DNA of 64,000 nt from Muribaculaceae bacterium (GTDB lineage Bacteria > Bacteroidota > Bacteroidia > Bacteroidales > Muribaculaceae), in NCBI GenBank assembly GCA_023667285.1, contig JAMPAK010000001.1, positions 802,301 through 866,300 on the forward strand, given 5' to 3'. The notes beneath the pieces were generated by a model. That model saw only the letters and a program-made list of their open reading frames with translations. It made no database searches and had not been told where the DNA came from. Both the position numbers and the translations under genes were made by a program. Every line of letters starts with the position of its first letter. Positions within the stretch are counted from its first letter, which is position 1. This document shows, in pieces, positions 52,903-61,701 of the stretch.

Positions 52903-53881
52903 AATCTTTGATGGCCTTAACCAGCATTAGGTTCTGTTCAGGTGACTGTGCGGCAATACGGAAATGGGACGGTGTGAGCCCATGGAAGTTTGAAGCATCG
53001 CGAATGAGTATGGCGTGGCTAATGGCAAGGTGTTCCTTCAACTTTGCGGCGCTCATTCTTCCCGGCAGTCTGCAGAGGATGAAGTTTGAGTCGGTGTGGG
53101 TCACCTCAATTCCTGCCTGACGCAGATTGTCAGCAATAATCTCTGCCTCCTTGTTGAGGGCCGATGCGTCAATCAGGTAATCTTCTTCATGATCGAGGAG
53201 CCAGTGGGCCGCTTCGAGGGCAATGGCATTAACGCTCCAAGGCATCCTCACGGCATTGATGCGTGATATTATGGCGGACGCTCCAACGGCATATCCTATC
53301 CTCAGTCCGGGCACGGAGAAACGCTTGGTGAGCGAGCTGAGGAGCACGGCGTTTCCTGCCTCTATGGCGTCAGAGTCAGAAATCACAGGCTTGAGTGTGT
53401 AAGGGGCATATGCCTGGTCGATTATGAAGAGTGTGGAGGGGTGGGACTTGACGGCCGACATAAGTTGAGGGAGCGGGGTGACAGTGCCGGTGGGGTTGTT
53501 GGGGTTGCAGAGCCACACCAAATCCTCGTCGGTCACCTCAGAGAGGTGTGTGAGGTAGCGGACGGCGTGACCATGGAGATGGCAGGCATCCTCATATTCG
53601 CGGAATGTAGGGCTTATTATAGCCGATGTCTGGCCGCGATGAGCCATGGCCAGTAGATATATGGCTTCGGTGGCACCTGCTGTGACCTCGACACAACCTT
53701 CAGGCCCCAGGCGGCGCGCCAGAGATGAGGCATCCGGCTCAGGGTAAGATGAGAGCATGCCGGGATATTGCGCCAAGTGGCTCATCAGAGGTGTATGGTC
53801 CACGCCACTGAGTATGTTTGAACTGAAATTTGCTTTTATCCCTCTGTAGCGGTGGAGGTCGTCGCCGTGTCCGTTCAGCAT
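52880..53881 (-). CDS. cobD: L-threonine-O-3-phosphate decarboxylase (CobD type)
   Basis: This PLP enzyme makes (R)-1-amino-2-propanol phosphate, the linker for the lower ligand of cobalamin. It has 333 residues of the fold-type-I aminotransferase superfamily. Motifs are FSSNILSGVD near 19-28, AGATEAIYLLA near 68-78, WLCNPNNPTGT near 122-132 and FIIDQAYAPYT. The Schiff-base lysine is in LLSSLTKRFSVPGLRIGY. It could be confused with histidinol-phosphate aminotransferase, but its place between cobQ and cbiB settles the assignment. Confidence 0.9.
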   Translation of the reverse strand: MLNGHGDDLHRYRGIKANFSSNILSGVDHTPLMSHLAQYPGMLSSYPEPDASSLARRLGPEGCVEVTAGATEAIYLLAMAHRGQTSAIISPTFREYEDACHLHGHAVRYLTHLSEVTDEDLVWLCNPNNPTGTVTPLPQLMSAVKSHPSTLFIIDQAYAPYTLKPVISDSDAIEAGNAVLLSSLTKRFSVPGLRIGYAVGASAIISRINAVRMPWSVNAIALEAAHWLLDHEEDYLIDASALNKEAEIIADNLRQAGIEVTHTDSNFILCRLPGRMSAAKLKEHLAISHAILIRDASNFHGLTPSHFRIAAQSPEQNLMLVKAIKDYVSHSDL

Positions 53882-55347
53882 GACATTATCTCGTAAATCC
53901 TGTTCATATCAAGATGTCGGCGCAGCATTTCGGCCAGACGGTCAAACTCGCGTTCACGCTCACACAGAGGGTCATAATGAACGGGAGTGTCGCTGTGAAG
54001 ATGGTGAGCGATGAGCCTGTTGATGGCCGCAGGGTTGTCGAGGATGCCGTGGAGATATGTCCCCATACATCCGTTGTCAGCGATGCAGCCATCCTCAGAG
54101 CCGTCCTCAAGGATAGCATATGGAGCGCCTCCGAGGCGTACAGTGCGTCCCTGGTGAATCTCATAGGCATCCCCTATCTTAGTCCTGTCCGTGAAGTTTG
54201 CTGATATGCGGCGAGTCACCTTCTTCGACTCGAGGGTTGTGCAGACGGGGAGCAGGCCGAGTCCATCGACAGAGCCACCCTCCCCCTCAATCCCCTCAGG
54301 GTCTGAGACGGTCAGACCCATCATCTGATAGCCTCCGCATATGCCCATGACGGAGACACCGCGGCTCATGGCGGCCTCTATAGCCTTGTCGAAGCCTTCG
54401 TCGCGGAGGAACTTAAGGTCTGATATGGTCGACTTGCTGCCCGGGATTATCACCGCATCAGCTTGAAGGAGGGCTTGAGGGGATGTGGCGTAGAAGAGGC
54501 TCACCTGAGGATGGCGCTCAAGTATGTCGAAGTCGGTATAGTTGGAAATGTATGGGAGCCTGACAACGGCTATCCTCACCTTCAGGGTGTCCGGCTCAGG
54601 TGATGTTGGCTTAGTGTCGAGCGCAACAGAGTCCTCCTCATCAATGTGGATGCTCTTGTCGTAAGGTACGACTCCGAGAACAGGGACACCGCATATCTCT
54701 TCCATCATCTTCCTTCCCTTGTCGAAGAGCCTCATGTCGCCACGGAATTTATTGATTATTATTCCCTTGATAAGACCTCTGTCCTCAGGGGTCTGGAGCA
54801 TGATTGAGCCATAGACAGAGGCAAAGACACCCCCGCGGTCAATGTCGGCCACCAGGATGACGGCTGCACCCGCATGGCGAGCCATGGGGATATTGACGAG
54901 GTCAGAGTCGCGGAGATTTATCTCGGCTATGCTCCCGGCTCCCTCCATGACGATGGGGTTATAGAGGGCGGCAAGGCGGTCGAAAGCATCGCAGACCGAC
55001 TTGCGCAGTTCGCCCCGCCCCTCATTGCGGAAGTACTGGTAGGCATCGCGGTTGCCAATGGGAACACCGTTTAGCACAACCTGCGATGTCATTGACCCTG
55101 ATGGCTTGAGCAGGAGGGGATTCATGTCGGTGGAGCAGGGGATACCCGCAGCCTCGGCTTGGACTGCCTGCGCGCGCCCTATCTCAAAGCCGTCAGGTGT
55201 GGCAAAGGAGTTGAGAGCCATGTTCTGAGCCTTGAAAGGAGCCGGCGAATAGCCATCCTGCCTGAAGATGCGACACAGGCCGGCGGCGATGAGGCTCTTG
55301 CCTACATCGCTCCCTGTTCCACCTAACATAATGGGTCGCAGTCTCAT
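53875..55347 (-). CDS. cobQ: Cobyric acid synthase
   Basis: CobQ/CbiP amidates four carboxylates (b, d, e, g) of adenosylcobyrinic acid a,c-diamide using glutamine and ATP. It has 490 residues: an N-terminal dethiobiotin-synthase-like ATP domain (GGTGSDVGKSLIAAGLCR at 9-26) and a C-terminal class I glutaminase-like domain. The glutaminase nucleophile is in VMGICGGYQMMG, and a histidine is in GTYLHGILDN. The start overlaps the CbiG/CobM stop by 4 bases, and the end overlaps cobD by 7. Confidence 0.96.
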   Translation of the reverse strand: MRLRPIMLGGTGSDVGKSLIAAGLCRIFRQDGYSPAPFKAQNMALNSFATPDGFEIGRAQAVQAEAAGIPCSTDMNPLLLKPSGSMTSQVVLNGVPIGNRDAYQYFRNEGRGELRKSVCDAFDRLAALYNPIVMEGAGSIAEINLRDSDLVNIPMARHAGAAVILVADIDRGGVFASVYGSIMLQTPEDRGLIKGIIINKFRGDMRLFDKGRKMMEEICGVPVLGVVPYDKSIHIDEEDSVALDTKPTSPEPDTLKVRIAVVRLPYISNYTDFDILERHPQVSLFYATSPQALLQADAVIIPGSKSTISDLKFLRDEGFDKAIEAAMSRGVSVMGICGGYQMMGLTVSDPEGIEGEGGSVDGLGLLPVCTTLESKKVTRRISANFTDRTKIGDAYEIHQGRTVRLGGAPYAILEDGSEDGCIADNGCMGTYLHGILDNPAAINRLIAHHLHSDTPVHYDPLCEREREFDRLAEMLRRHLDMNRIYEIMSC

Positions 55348-57131
55348 AGTCCTTTCCTGAAGAGATGTGTGAAGGATTTGTCGTAGAGCCTCGAGAGGCC
55401 CAGGCGGTTGTCGATGGCGTCGCCTACGACAAGGAGTGTGGTGAGAGTGAGATGATTGTCGCGGACAATGCGTGAGAGGTCGCGTAACTCACCGCGATAT
55501 ATCTGCTGCTCAGGCCATGTGAGTTTGTAGCATGCGGCCACGGGAGTTTCGGGAGGGTAAGCCTCCAGGAGCTGAGCCTGGACGTCCTCCACAATATCTG
55601 CGCTGAGATATATGCACATGGTGGATTGTGAGCGGGCCAACTTTGAGAGTTTCTCGCGTTCAGGCATAGGGGTGCGTCCCTCACCACGGGTGAGTATAAT
55701 GCTCTGGACCTTCTCAGGGATGGTGAACTGTGAGCGCAACTCGGCTGCTGCGGCCTGGAAAGATGAGATGCCGGGGGTGATATGATAGTCCATGCCGTGG
55801 CGGTCAAAGAATGCCATCTGCTCCTGAATCGCTCCATAAATGCAAGGGTCTCCAGTGTGAAGACGCACGACAAGAAGGCCGCGGTCATAGAAATCCTTCA
55901 TAAGGGCGAACTGCTCCTCGAGATTCATGTCGGCTGAGGAGCGCACGGTACATCCAGGTTTGGCACACTCGGTCAGAGCCACCGGCACAAGACTCCCGGC
56001 ATAAAGGATAAGGTCGGCCCGCTCAAGGAAACGGCGTCCTCTCACAGAGACAAGGTCAGGGTCGCCCGGACCTGCCCCGACAATCTCGATGTGGCCACGG
56101 CGAGTGGCAGCGAGGTCGATGGCGACTGCAAATGTGAAGTCAGCACATTCCTTTAGACGGCATTTCTGCTTCTCGATGAGGAGAGGCCCTCCATCTGCGG
56201 CGAGAATCGCGGAAGCCTCAGAGACGGAAGGGGAGCCGGTGGCTTCTGTGACCCGGGCTGATGGATTGGGGACATCAACCTCAGAGAGCTCATCGGCTGA
56301 GTAGACATTCACCTCACATCGGGGCCATGTGTCGATGAGGGAGTGAAGGAGGGGTTCATCCTTCTTGAGAGTCACGGTGTTGATGGAGCGGAGCGAGAGG
56401 GGACTCAGTCCCTCCTTCTCCATGGCGGACGCTATATAAGGTGCTACACCTGCAGGGTCACATCCACGGCGACACCCGACACCGAGATTAAGCACCGGTG
56501 GATGGAAATGAAGCACCCGGGCTGAGGGGTGGGTGTATAATCTTGGTGTGACGGCCAGCACGAGGTCATATCCAGAGGCCTCGGAAATATCCTTGATAAG
56601 GGTGACATGAGGCGGGCGTGTGGACTCGAGGAGGTCTGTGTGCCGGTCTTGGATATCCAGAAGGAGAGCCGTGGGGCGTTTAGCCACAAACATGAAGATG
56701 GCGCTGTTCATCTCAGCCGGGGTGGCTTCTGTGAGCCATCCGCAGTCTGAGGCAAGAGTGTCGAGCGCCCACAGACCGTCGCCATCGCTCTGAGTGGTGA
56801 TGATAGCCTCGCCTCCCAGGTGGCGGGCTACACGCCGGGCGAGCCGGTTGGCCCCTCCAATGTGGCCGGAGAGGACGGGGATGGCATATCGGCCCGCGGA
56901 GTCGACGCAGACCACGGCCGGGTCAGAGTGCTTGTCGGAGACAAGGGGCAGCACGGTGCGCACACATATGCCCATGGCTCCCACAAAGATAATGGCATCT
57001 GCCTCTGAGAGCATGGAGTCTGTGAGTTCATGGCGGGTGACAACCGCAATGTCAGTCTCTCCCATCCCATGGCAGATGGACTCGGCTGTGGCGCGTCCGG
57101 CCTCCGTTATATATATGATGATGGTATTCAT
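55344..57131 (-). CDS. cbiG/cobM: CbiG-CobM fusion: cobalt-precorrin-5A hydrolase and precorrin-4 C11-methyltransferase
   Basis: The 595-residue protein joins two consecutive pathway activities. Residues about 1-340 are CbiG: AIIFVGAMGICVRTVLPLVS near 47-66, then SGHIGGANRLARRVA and LNLGVGCRRGCD. CbiG opens the delta-lactone and releases acetaldehyde. From about 345, beginning HIEIVGAGPGDPDLVSV, lies a CobM/CbiF methyltransferase with LHTGDPCIYGAIQEQM and YHITPGISSFQAAAAEL. CobM methylates C11, just before CbiG acts, so the fusion may channel an unstable intermediate. CbiG marks the pathway as the anaerobic, early-cobalt type. Short overlaps join it to both neighbours. Confidence 0.93.
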   Translation of the reverse strand: MNTIIIYITEAGRATAESICHGMGETDIAVVTRHELTDSMLSEADAIIFVGAMGICVRTVLPLVSDKHSDPAVVCVDSAGRYAIPVLSGHIGGANRLARRVARHLGGEAIITTQSDGDGLWALDTLASDCGWLTEATPAEMNSAIFMFVAKRPTALLLDIQDRHTDLLESTRPPHVTLIKDISEASGYDLVLAVTPRLYTHPSARVLHFHPPVLNLGVGCRRGCDPAGVAPYIASAMEKEGLSPLSLRSINTVTLKKDEPLLHSLIDTWPRCEVNVYSADELSEVDVPNPSARVTEATGSPSVSEASAILAADGGPLLIEKQKCRLKECADFTFAVAIDLAATRRGHIEIVGAGPGDPDLVSVRGRRFLERADLILYAGSLVPVALTECAKPGCTVRSSADMNLEEQFALMKDFYDRGLLVVRLHTGDPCIYGAIQEQMAFFDRHGMDYHITPGISSFQAAAAELRSQFTIPEKVQSIILTRGEGRTPMPEREKLSKLARSQSTMCIYLSADIVEDVQAQLLEAYPPETPVAACYKLTWPEQQIYRGELRDLSRIVRDNHLTLTTLLVVGDAIDNRLGLSRLYDKSFTHLFRKGL

Positions 57132-58306
57132 TTCACCGCCTTGATTATTGTGATGGGGTTATGATTGTCGAGAGCGATTGTGTGGGACTCCGCAATGGTG
57201 AACCCTGCGGCCACCGCAGACTCGGTGAAGATACTGAGGCTTGAGGGGGTGACTGAGTTGAAGACCACGGATCCGCCCGGTTGAATGACTGATGATATGC
57301 GCTCAAGCATCTCACGGAGCCGGCCGCCGTGTCCACCGATGAAGACGGCGTCAGGGGGGGTGAGATCCGAGAGGTCGATCTCCATGAAATCGCCGATGAC
57401 AGCGTCGATTCCAGGAGCGCCAAACCGACGGGCGTTTTCGTGGATGAGTCTTCCTCCCCCCTCGCGAATCTCGAATGCCGTGACAACCAGATGAGGAAAT
57501 CTCAGACGCGCCTCGATTGAGACGGAGCCTGTGCAGAATCCGATGTCCCAGAGATGGCTTCTCTCTCCCAAATCAAGCATGGAGAGAGCAAGGAGTCTAA
57601 CAGGCATCTTGGTTATCATATTGACGCGCCCGTCGAGCAGTGCGAATTCGTTTTCAGGAATCCCGAACGGGAGTGGACGGGGATACTCCTGTTCGAGGAT
57701 CAGGCAGTTGGGCATGTCGAACTCCATTGTGGCCACCTCGGTGAGCGAGAGGGTGGAGACCCGCTCAGTCAGCGGATTGCCCAGATTCTCACCCACATGG
57801 ACCCGATAGTTGTCATATCCATAGTCAAGCAAGCGTGAGGCTATGGCAGCAGGGGTGTGAGTGCGGTCAGTCAGCACACCTATCATTTTCTCTCCTCCGA
57901 TGAGCGCAGAGTCGAGTCCGGGCCATGGGCGTCCGGTGAGTGAGACGGGATGCATCTCATGATAGGGCAGCACAAGCCGATGGGCTAGGGTCTGAAGTGA
58001 GTTGAAGGTGGGGATGACTCTGATTTTTGAGGATGGAAACTCGCGGCGTAGAGTGGAGGCGAAACCGAAAAACAGAGGATCGCCGGAGGCAAAGACTACG
58101 ATGGGGCCATTCGCTTTGCGATAGCTCTCGAAGACATCATGGAGCGGGACGGCGATGTCGAGCCACTCAGCTCCCGGCGGTAGCAAATCAGCAACCAGGG
58201 CATGATGGCGACGCCCCCCGGAGAAGAGGACGGCTCCATTGAACAGCGTGGAGTCTATCCCGGCCTCGAGAGAGTCGCTGATTCCGATGACTGTAAACTC
58301 ACACAT
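57128..58306 (-). CDS. cbiET: CbiE-CbiT (CobL-type) precorrin-6Y C5,15-methyltransferase, decarboxylating
   Basis: This bifunctional protein has 392 residues. The N-terminal CbiE half (about 1-200) methylates C5 (and probably C15), with GPIVVFASGDPLFFGFA near 68-84. The C-terminal CbiT half (about 210-392) is a class I SAM methyltransferase acting on C15 with decarboxylation; its SAM loop is LWDIGFCTGSVSIEA near 235-249, and DAVFIGGHGGRL follows. The same fusion is known as CobL in aerobic producers. It overlaps the CobJ-CbiC gene by 8 bases and CbiG-CobM by 4. Confidence 0.94.
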   Translation of the reverse strand: MCEFTVIGISDSLEAGIDSTLFNGAVLFSGGRRHHALVADLLPPGAEWLDIAVPLHDVFESYRKANGPIVVFASGDPLFFGFASTLRREFPSSKIRVIPTFNSLQTLAHRLVLPYHEMHPVSLTGRPWPGLDSALIGGEKMIGVLTDRTHTPAAIASRLLDYGYDNYRVHVGENLGNPLTERVSTLSLTEVATMEFDMPNCLILEQEYPRPLPFGIPENEFALLDGRVNMITKMPVRLLALSMLDLGERSHLWDIGFCTGSVSIEARLRFPHLVVTAFEIREGGGRLIHENARRFGAPGIDAVIGDFMEIDLSDLTPPDAVFIGGHGGRLREMLERISSVIQPGGSVVFNSVTPSSLSIFTESAVAAGFTIAESHTIALDNHNPITIIKAVK

Positions 58307-59696
58307 CGCGTCCGGGCTTTAACTCCTCGGCATCAGGCCGACAGAGGATTGCATTGACAAGTGTGGCCGCAAGGTTGCTGCCCCCTTTGCGTCCTTCAAC
58401 AATAATCTTGGGTATATCCTTGAAGGTTTTGACGGCATGTTTGCTCTCGCAGACATGGACAAACCCCACCGGAGCTGCGACAATCCCACAGGGGGCGGCC
58501 TTTCCGGCGCGCATAAGTGTGCAGAGTTCCTGAAGGGCGGTGGGGGCATTCCCGAAGACATAGAGGGCGCCGGGATGCTCGGCAGCAGCCAGGCGTATTC
58601 CAGCCTGGGTGCGTGTTATACCGAGACGGGCGGCCATCTCCGGTGCCTCCGGATGATTGAGATAGCATTTTACCTCGAGGCCCAGACGCTCGAGCGCACC
58701 CTTGCGTATTCCTGAGGCAGCCATGGTTACATCTGTGACAATGACTTTCTCCGGGCCTGAGACTAGGGTGTCATAAATACGCAGCAGGGCATTGTCGTCG
58801 GCTGTGACAACATTTTCCATGTCGAAGTCAGCGGTGGTGTGGATGGCGTGGAGCATGGCCCATTTCAAGTCGATGGGGATGTCGGAGTTGCGCATCTCGC
58901 GCTCGATGGTGCGGAAACTTTTCATCATTATCCCTTGGCCCAGAGAGAGGTCTGCGGTGTCGTTTTTCTGATAATATCCACGGGGGGTGATCATCATGCC
59001 GTCTTTGAGGAATGTCTGGGAATTGCCGATGATAATGACGGTAAACATGTCTATCTCCTCGGGGTCGAGCGCCGAGAGCGTTGTGGTCCAGACTCGCTGT
59101 CCCTCACGGGCAGCCTGGCGGACACAACCGACTGGAGTGTCGGGGGAGCGATGATTCAGGAAAATCTCAATCAACCGAGGGAGTTGCCAGTAGCGTTTCG
59201 TGGAACGCGGGTTGTAAACTGCTGTGACAAAATCGGCGATGGCGGCTCCCTCGATGCGTCGCTCTATCACACCCCAGGGGGTCATGAGGTCGCTCAGGGA
59301 TATGGCGCAGAAGTCGTGGCTGACTGGTGCACCCAGGAGTGAGGCTGCCATCTGGAAGGCGCTGACACCGGGAATCACGTTGACCTCAATGTCGAGCGCG
59401 CGCTCGGCTCTCATCTCCATGACCAGTGGAGCCATGCCGTAAATCCCGGCATCGCCCGATGAGATGACACACACCTCAAGTCCCTGTGAGGCGGCCTCGA
59501 AAGCAGCCTCCACGCGCTCACGCTCCTGTTTCATGGCCGAGCCTATTATCTTGACCCCGGGCTTCAGAAGGTGTTCGACAAAGGGAAGGTAGATTTTGTA
59601 GCCGGCCACAGCGTCGGCGTGGCGCAGGGCCTCGGCGGCTGCACCGGTCATATATTCAGGCACTCCGGGCCCTATGCCTACAATAGTGATTGACAT
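58299..59696 (-). CDS. cobJ/cbiC: CobJ-CbiC fusion: precorrin-3B C17-methyltransferase and precorrin-8X methylmutase
   Basis: The 465-residue fusion begins MSITIVGIGPGVPEYMTGAA. I chose this ATG because a start 33 bases upstream would overlap the promoter's -7 element. The N-terminal half (about 1-245) is CobJ/CbiH: VISSGDAGIYGMAPLVMEM, VIPGVSAFQMAAS and VTAVYNPRSTKRYWQ. CobJ/CbiH contracts the ring with C17 methylation. The C-terminal half (about 260-465) is CbiC/CobH, with the catalytic His in AIHTTADFDM near 285, VFGNAPTALQEL, and VGFVHVCESK. CbiC moves a methyl group to C12. It leads the minus-strand operon. Confidence 0.93.
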   Translation of the reverse strand: MSITIVGIGPGVPEYMTGAAAEALRHADAVAGYKIYLPFVEHLLKPGVKIIGSAMKQERERVEAAFEAASQGLEVCVISSGDAGIYGMAPLVMEMRAERALDIEVNVIPGVSAFQMAASLLGAPVSHDFCAISLSDLMTPWGVIERRIEGAAIADFVTAVYNPRSTKRYWQLPRLIEIFLNHRSPDTPVGCVRQAAREGQRVWTTTLSALDPEEIDMFTVIIIGNSQTFLKDGMMITPRGYYQKNDTADLSLGQGIMMKSFRTIEREMRNSDIPIDLKWAMLHAIHTTADFDMENVVTADDNALLRIYDTLVSGPEKVIVTDVTMAASGIRKGALERLGLEVKCYLNHPEAPEMAARLGITRTQAGIRLAAAEHPGALYVFGNAPTALQELCTLMRAGKAAPCGIVAAPVGFVHVCESKHAVKTFKDIPKIIVEGRKGGSNLAATLVNAILCRPDAEELKPGRDV

Positions 59697-59726
59697 GTGT
59701 TGTCTCGATGGTTGGTTTAGGGAATA

Positions 59727-59734
59727 CAAAATTA
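59727..59734 (-). promoter_or_regulatory. -7 element of the cobJ/cbiC-cbiB operon
   Basis: TAATTTTG on the minus strand lies 31 bases before the chosen start. No good -33 element was found. The intergenic space to the divergent cobB gene is only about 130 bases and holds no recognisable cobalamin riboswitch. Confidence 0.5.
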
Positions 59735-59773
59735 AGCAAAAACTTGAAACGGGAGTGTGTGTGGCTTAAAGAT

Positions 59774-59804
59774 TTTGGCTAATCTGTGCAATGTATTATC
59801 TTTG
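59774..59804 (+). promoter_or_regulatory. Promoter of the cobB-pduO-cobK/cbiD operon
   Basis: TTTG (59774-59777) is followed after 19 bases by TATCTTTG (59797-59804). It rules out an upstream in-frame ATG at 59786 and supports the start at 59828. Confidence 0.78.
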
Positions 59805-59827
59805 CAGTGAAGAAAAAATATGTCAGG

Positions 59828-61126
59828 ATGTATGCTTTTGTGGTAGGTGCGCCAAAATCAGGGTCAGGCAAGACGATGGTCTCGCTGGGACTCATGAGGG
59901 CTCTCTCGGAGAGAGGGTTGAGGGTCAGTCCGTTTAAATCGGGGCCTGACTATATCGACACGCAGTTTCACGCAGTGGCGTGTGGGGGGCGGGAGTCTGT
60001 CAACCTTGACCTCTTCATGGGGTCGAGAGGGCATGTCTGCGATCTTTTTGGGCAGTATGCGGAGGAGTCAGATGTGGCGATCGTGGAGGGCGCAATGGGC
60101 ATTTTCGATGGCATGAATGGAATGGAGGGGAGCGCTGCTGACCTTGCCATCACGTTGTCGCTCCCAGTGGTGCTTGTTGTGGATGCACCGTCCATGGCGT
60201 TTTCAGCGGCTCCGCTGATATATGGGTTCAGCCGTTTTAGGGATGACCTGAGGATTGCCGGGGTGATTTTCAACCGGGTGGCATCAGCCAGGCACAGAGA
60301 CATCCTGGCAGAAGCAGCAAGAGCCGCTGGGGTGGAGTGTCTTGGATTCATAGGCCGTAAGGAGGGCCTCAAGACACCGTCGCGCCATCTGGGACTGACG
60401 CTGGGAGCTAAGGAGGAGATGGAGCAGTTTGTCAAGGAGGCGGCTCGGGCGGTGGAGGAGAGTGTGGACTTGGGGCGGCTGTGTGAACTGACACGTCTCA
60501 CATCTTCTCCGGTGGCACATTATGTCAGGCATGGGGCTGAAACATCATCTCAGCCGACACTGACGGTTGCTGTGGCATATGACGAGGCGTTCAATTTCAT
60601 ATATAAGTCAAATCTGAGGAGCCTGGAGCAAAGTGGTGCTCGGATTGAACTTTTCTCACCTATACGCTCCCGGCAGTTACCTGAGGGGGTGGATATGGTC
60701 TATCTGCCCGGCGGCTATCCTGAACTTTGGGCCGAACGGCTTGAGGCAAATAAGGAGATGCGCCTGTCCATAAGGGAGTTTGGCGAGCGTGGGGGGAGGA
60801 TACTAGCGGAGTGTGGCGGCCTGATTTATCTCTGTCGTGGGATTGACGGCCGGGAGATGTGCGGGCTTCTGCCACTCGAGGCGACGATGGAGAATGCAAG
60901 GCTGACTTTGGGATATCGCAGTGTGGAGCTGGGAGGATTGACCCTGAAGGGGCATGAGTTCCATTACTCGCATCTTGTCGACCCTGATCTGCTCCCCTCA
61001 GTGGGTGTCCAGAAGGATGGGCGCGGCAATGAAGTGAAGACCAGGCTGTACAGATATAAGAATGCTTTTGCAGGTTATACCCATCTTTATTTTGGGGAGA
61101 CGGACATAATGAGGCTTTGGAAATGA
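59828..61126 (+). CDS. cobB: Cobyrinic acid a,c-diamide synthase
   Basis: CobB/CbiA amidates the a and c side chains of cobyrinate. It has 432 residues. The N-terminal ATP domain begins VVGAPKSGSGKTMVSLGL near 5-22, followed by KSGPDYIDTQFH and VEGAMGIFDGM. The C-terminal glutaminase-like domain has ILAECGGLIYL with the nucleophile cysteine and HEFHYSHL with the partner histidine. VYLPGGYPELWAERL is also diagnostic. The start was set by the promoter. Its stop overlaps the adenosyltransferase start (ATGA). It is distinguished from CobQ by the PGGYPE motif and size. Confidence 0.95.
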   Translation: MYAFVVGAPKSGSGKTMVSLGLMRALSERGLRVSPFKSGPDYIDTQFHAVACGGRESVNLDLFMGSRGHVCDLFGQYAEESDVAIVEGAMGIFDGMNGMEGSAADLAITLSLPVVLVVDAPSMAFSAAPLIYGFSRFRDDLRIAGVIFNRVASARHRDILAEAARAAGVECLGFIGRKEGLKTPSRHLGLTLGAKEEMEQFVKEAARAVEESVDLGRLCELTRLTSSPVAHYVRHGAETSSQPTLTVAVAYDEAFNFIYKSNLRSLEQSGARIELFSPIRSRQLPEGVDMVYLPGGYPELWAERLEANKEMRLSIREFGERGGRILAECGGLIYLCRGIDGREMCGLLPLEATMENARLTLGYRSVELGGLTLKGHEFHYSHLVDPDLLPSVGVQKDGRGNEVKTRLYRYKNAFAGYTHLYFGETDIMRLWK

Positions 61127-61695
61127 AACGTATATACACACGGACCGGCGACTGCGGGCTGACTGCCATACATGGCGGGGAGCGTGTCCCGAAAACAGAT
61201 AAGAGAATAGAGGCAAATGGTGCGCTCGATGAACTCAATGTGGATATCGGAGTGGTGCGCTCGATGCTTGAGACAGACTCGCCTGAGCAGCCACGGCTCA
61301 GAGAGATACAGATGAACCTGATGACGATAATGAGCCGTGTTGCAACACGTGCGTGTGTGCGCTGCCATAATCCCAATGCTCTCCCTGAGGGGATGGTGGG
61401 GAGGATTGAGGAGTGGATAGACGCGCTTGCCTATGAGGCCGGACCGGCTGAATATTTCTTGCTGCCGGGTGGGACGATGGCGAGCGCTCTCATGCACAGA
61501 GCCAGGGTGTCGGCCCGCAGGGCGGAGCGATGCCTGTGGGCGCTCAATGATGATGACCGGGTGGAGGCTGAGATTCTGGCATATGTGAACAGGCTCTCAG
61601 ACTTGTTTTTCATCATGGCGCGCAAGGAGATGGCCTCGTCGGGAATCACGGAGGAGCGATGGAAGGAGTTTGCATACAAGCGTAAGGGTTGTTGA
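61123..61695 (+). CDS. PduO-type ATP:cob(I)alamin adenosyltransferase
   Basis: This enzyme transfers the adenosyl group of ATP to cob(I)alamin or a cobyrinate-stage corrinoid, forming the cobalt-carbon bond. It has 190 residues from MKRIYTRTGDCGLTAIHGGE. The ATP-binding TRTGDxGxT loop is near 6-14. The C-terminal half carries the trimer signature ARVSARRAERCLWAL near 125-139 and VNRLSDLFFIMARKE near 152-166. It starts within the cobB stop codon. Placement directly after CobB fits adenosylation before CobQ acts. Confidence 0.93.
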   Translation: MKRIYTRTGDCGLTAIHGGERVPKTDKRIEANGALDELNVDIGVVRSMLETDSPEQPRLREIQMNLMTIMSRVATRACVRCHNPNALPEGMVGRIEEWIDALAYEAGPAEYFLLPGGTMASALMHRARVSARRAERCLWALNDDDRVEAEILAYVNRLSDLFFIMARKEMASSGITEERWKEFAYKRKGC

Positions 61696-61701
61696 GGGGA
61701 G

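Noticed and set aside
59697-59827. Cobalamin riboswitch between the divergent cobalamin operons
   Set aside because: The gap is about 130 bases and holds two promoters; no B12-box-like sequence was recognised.
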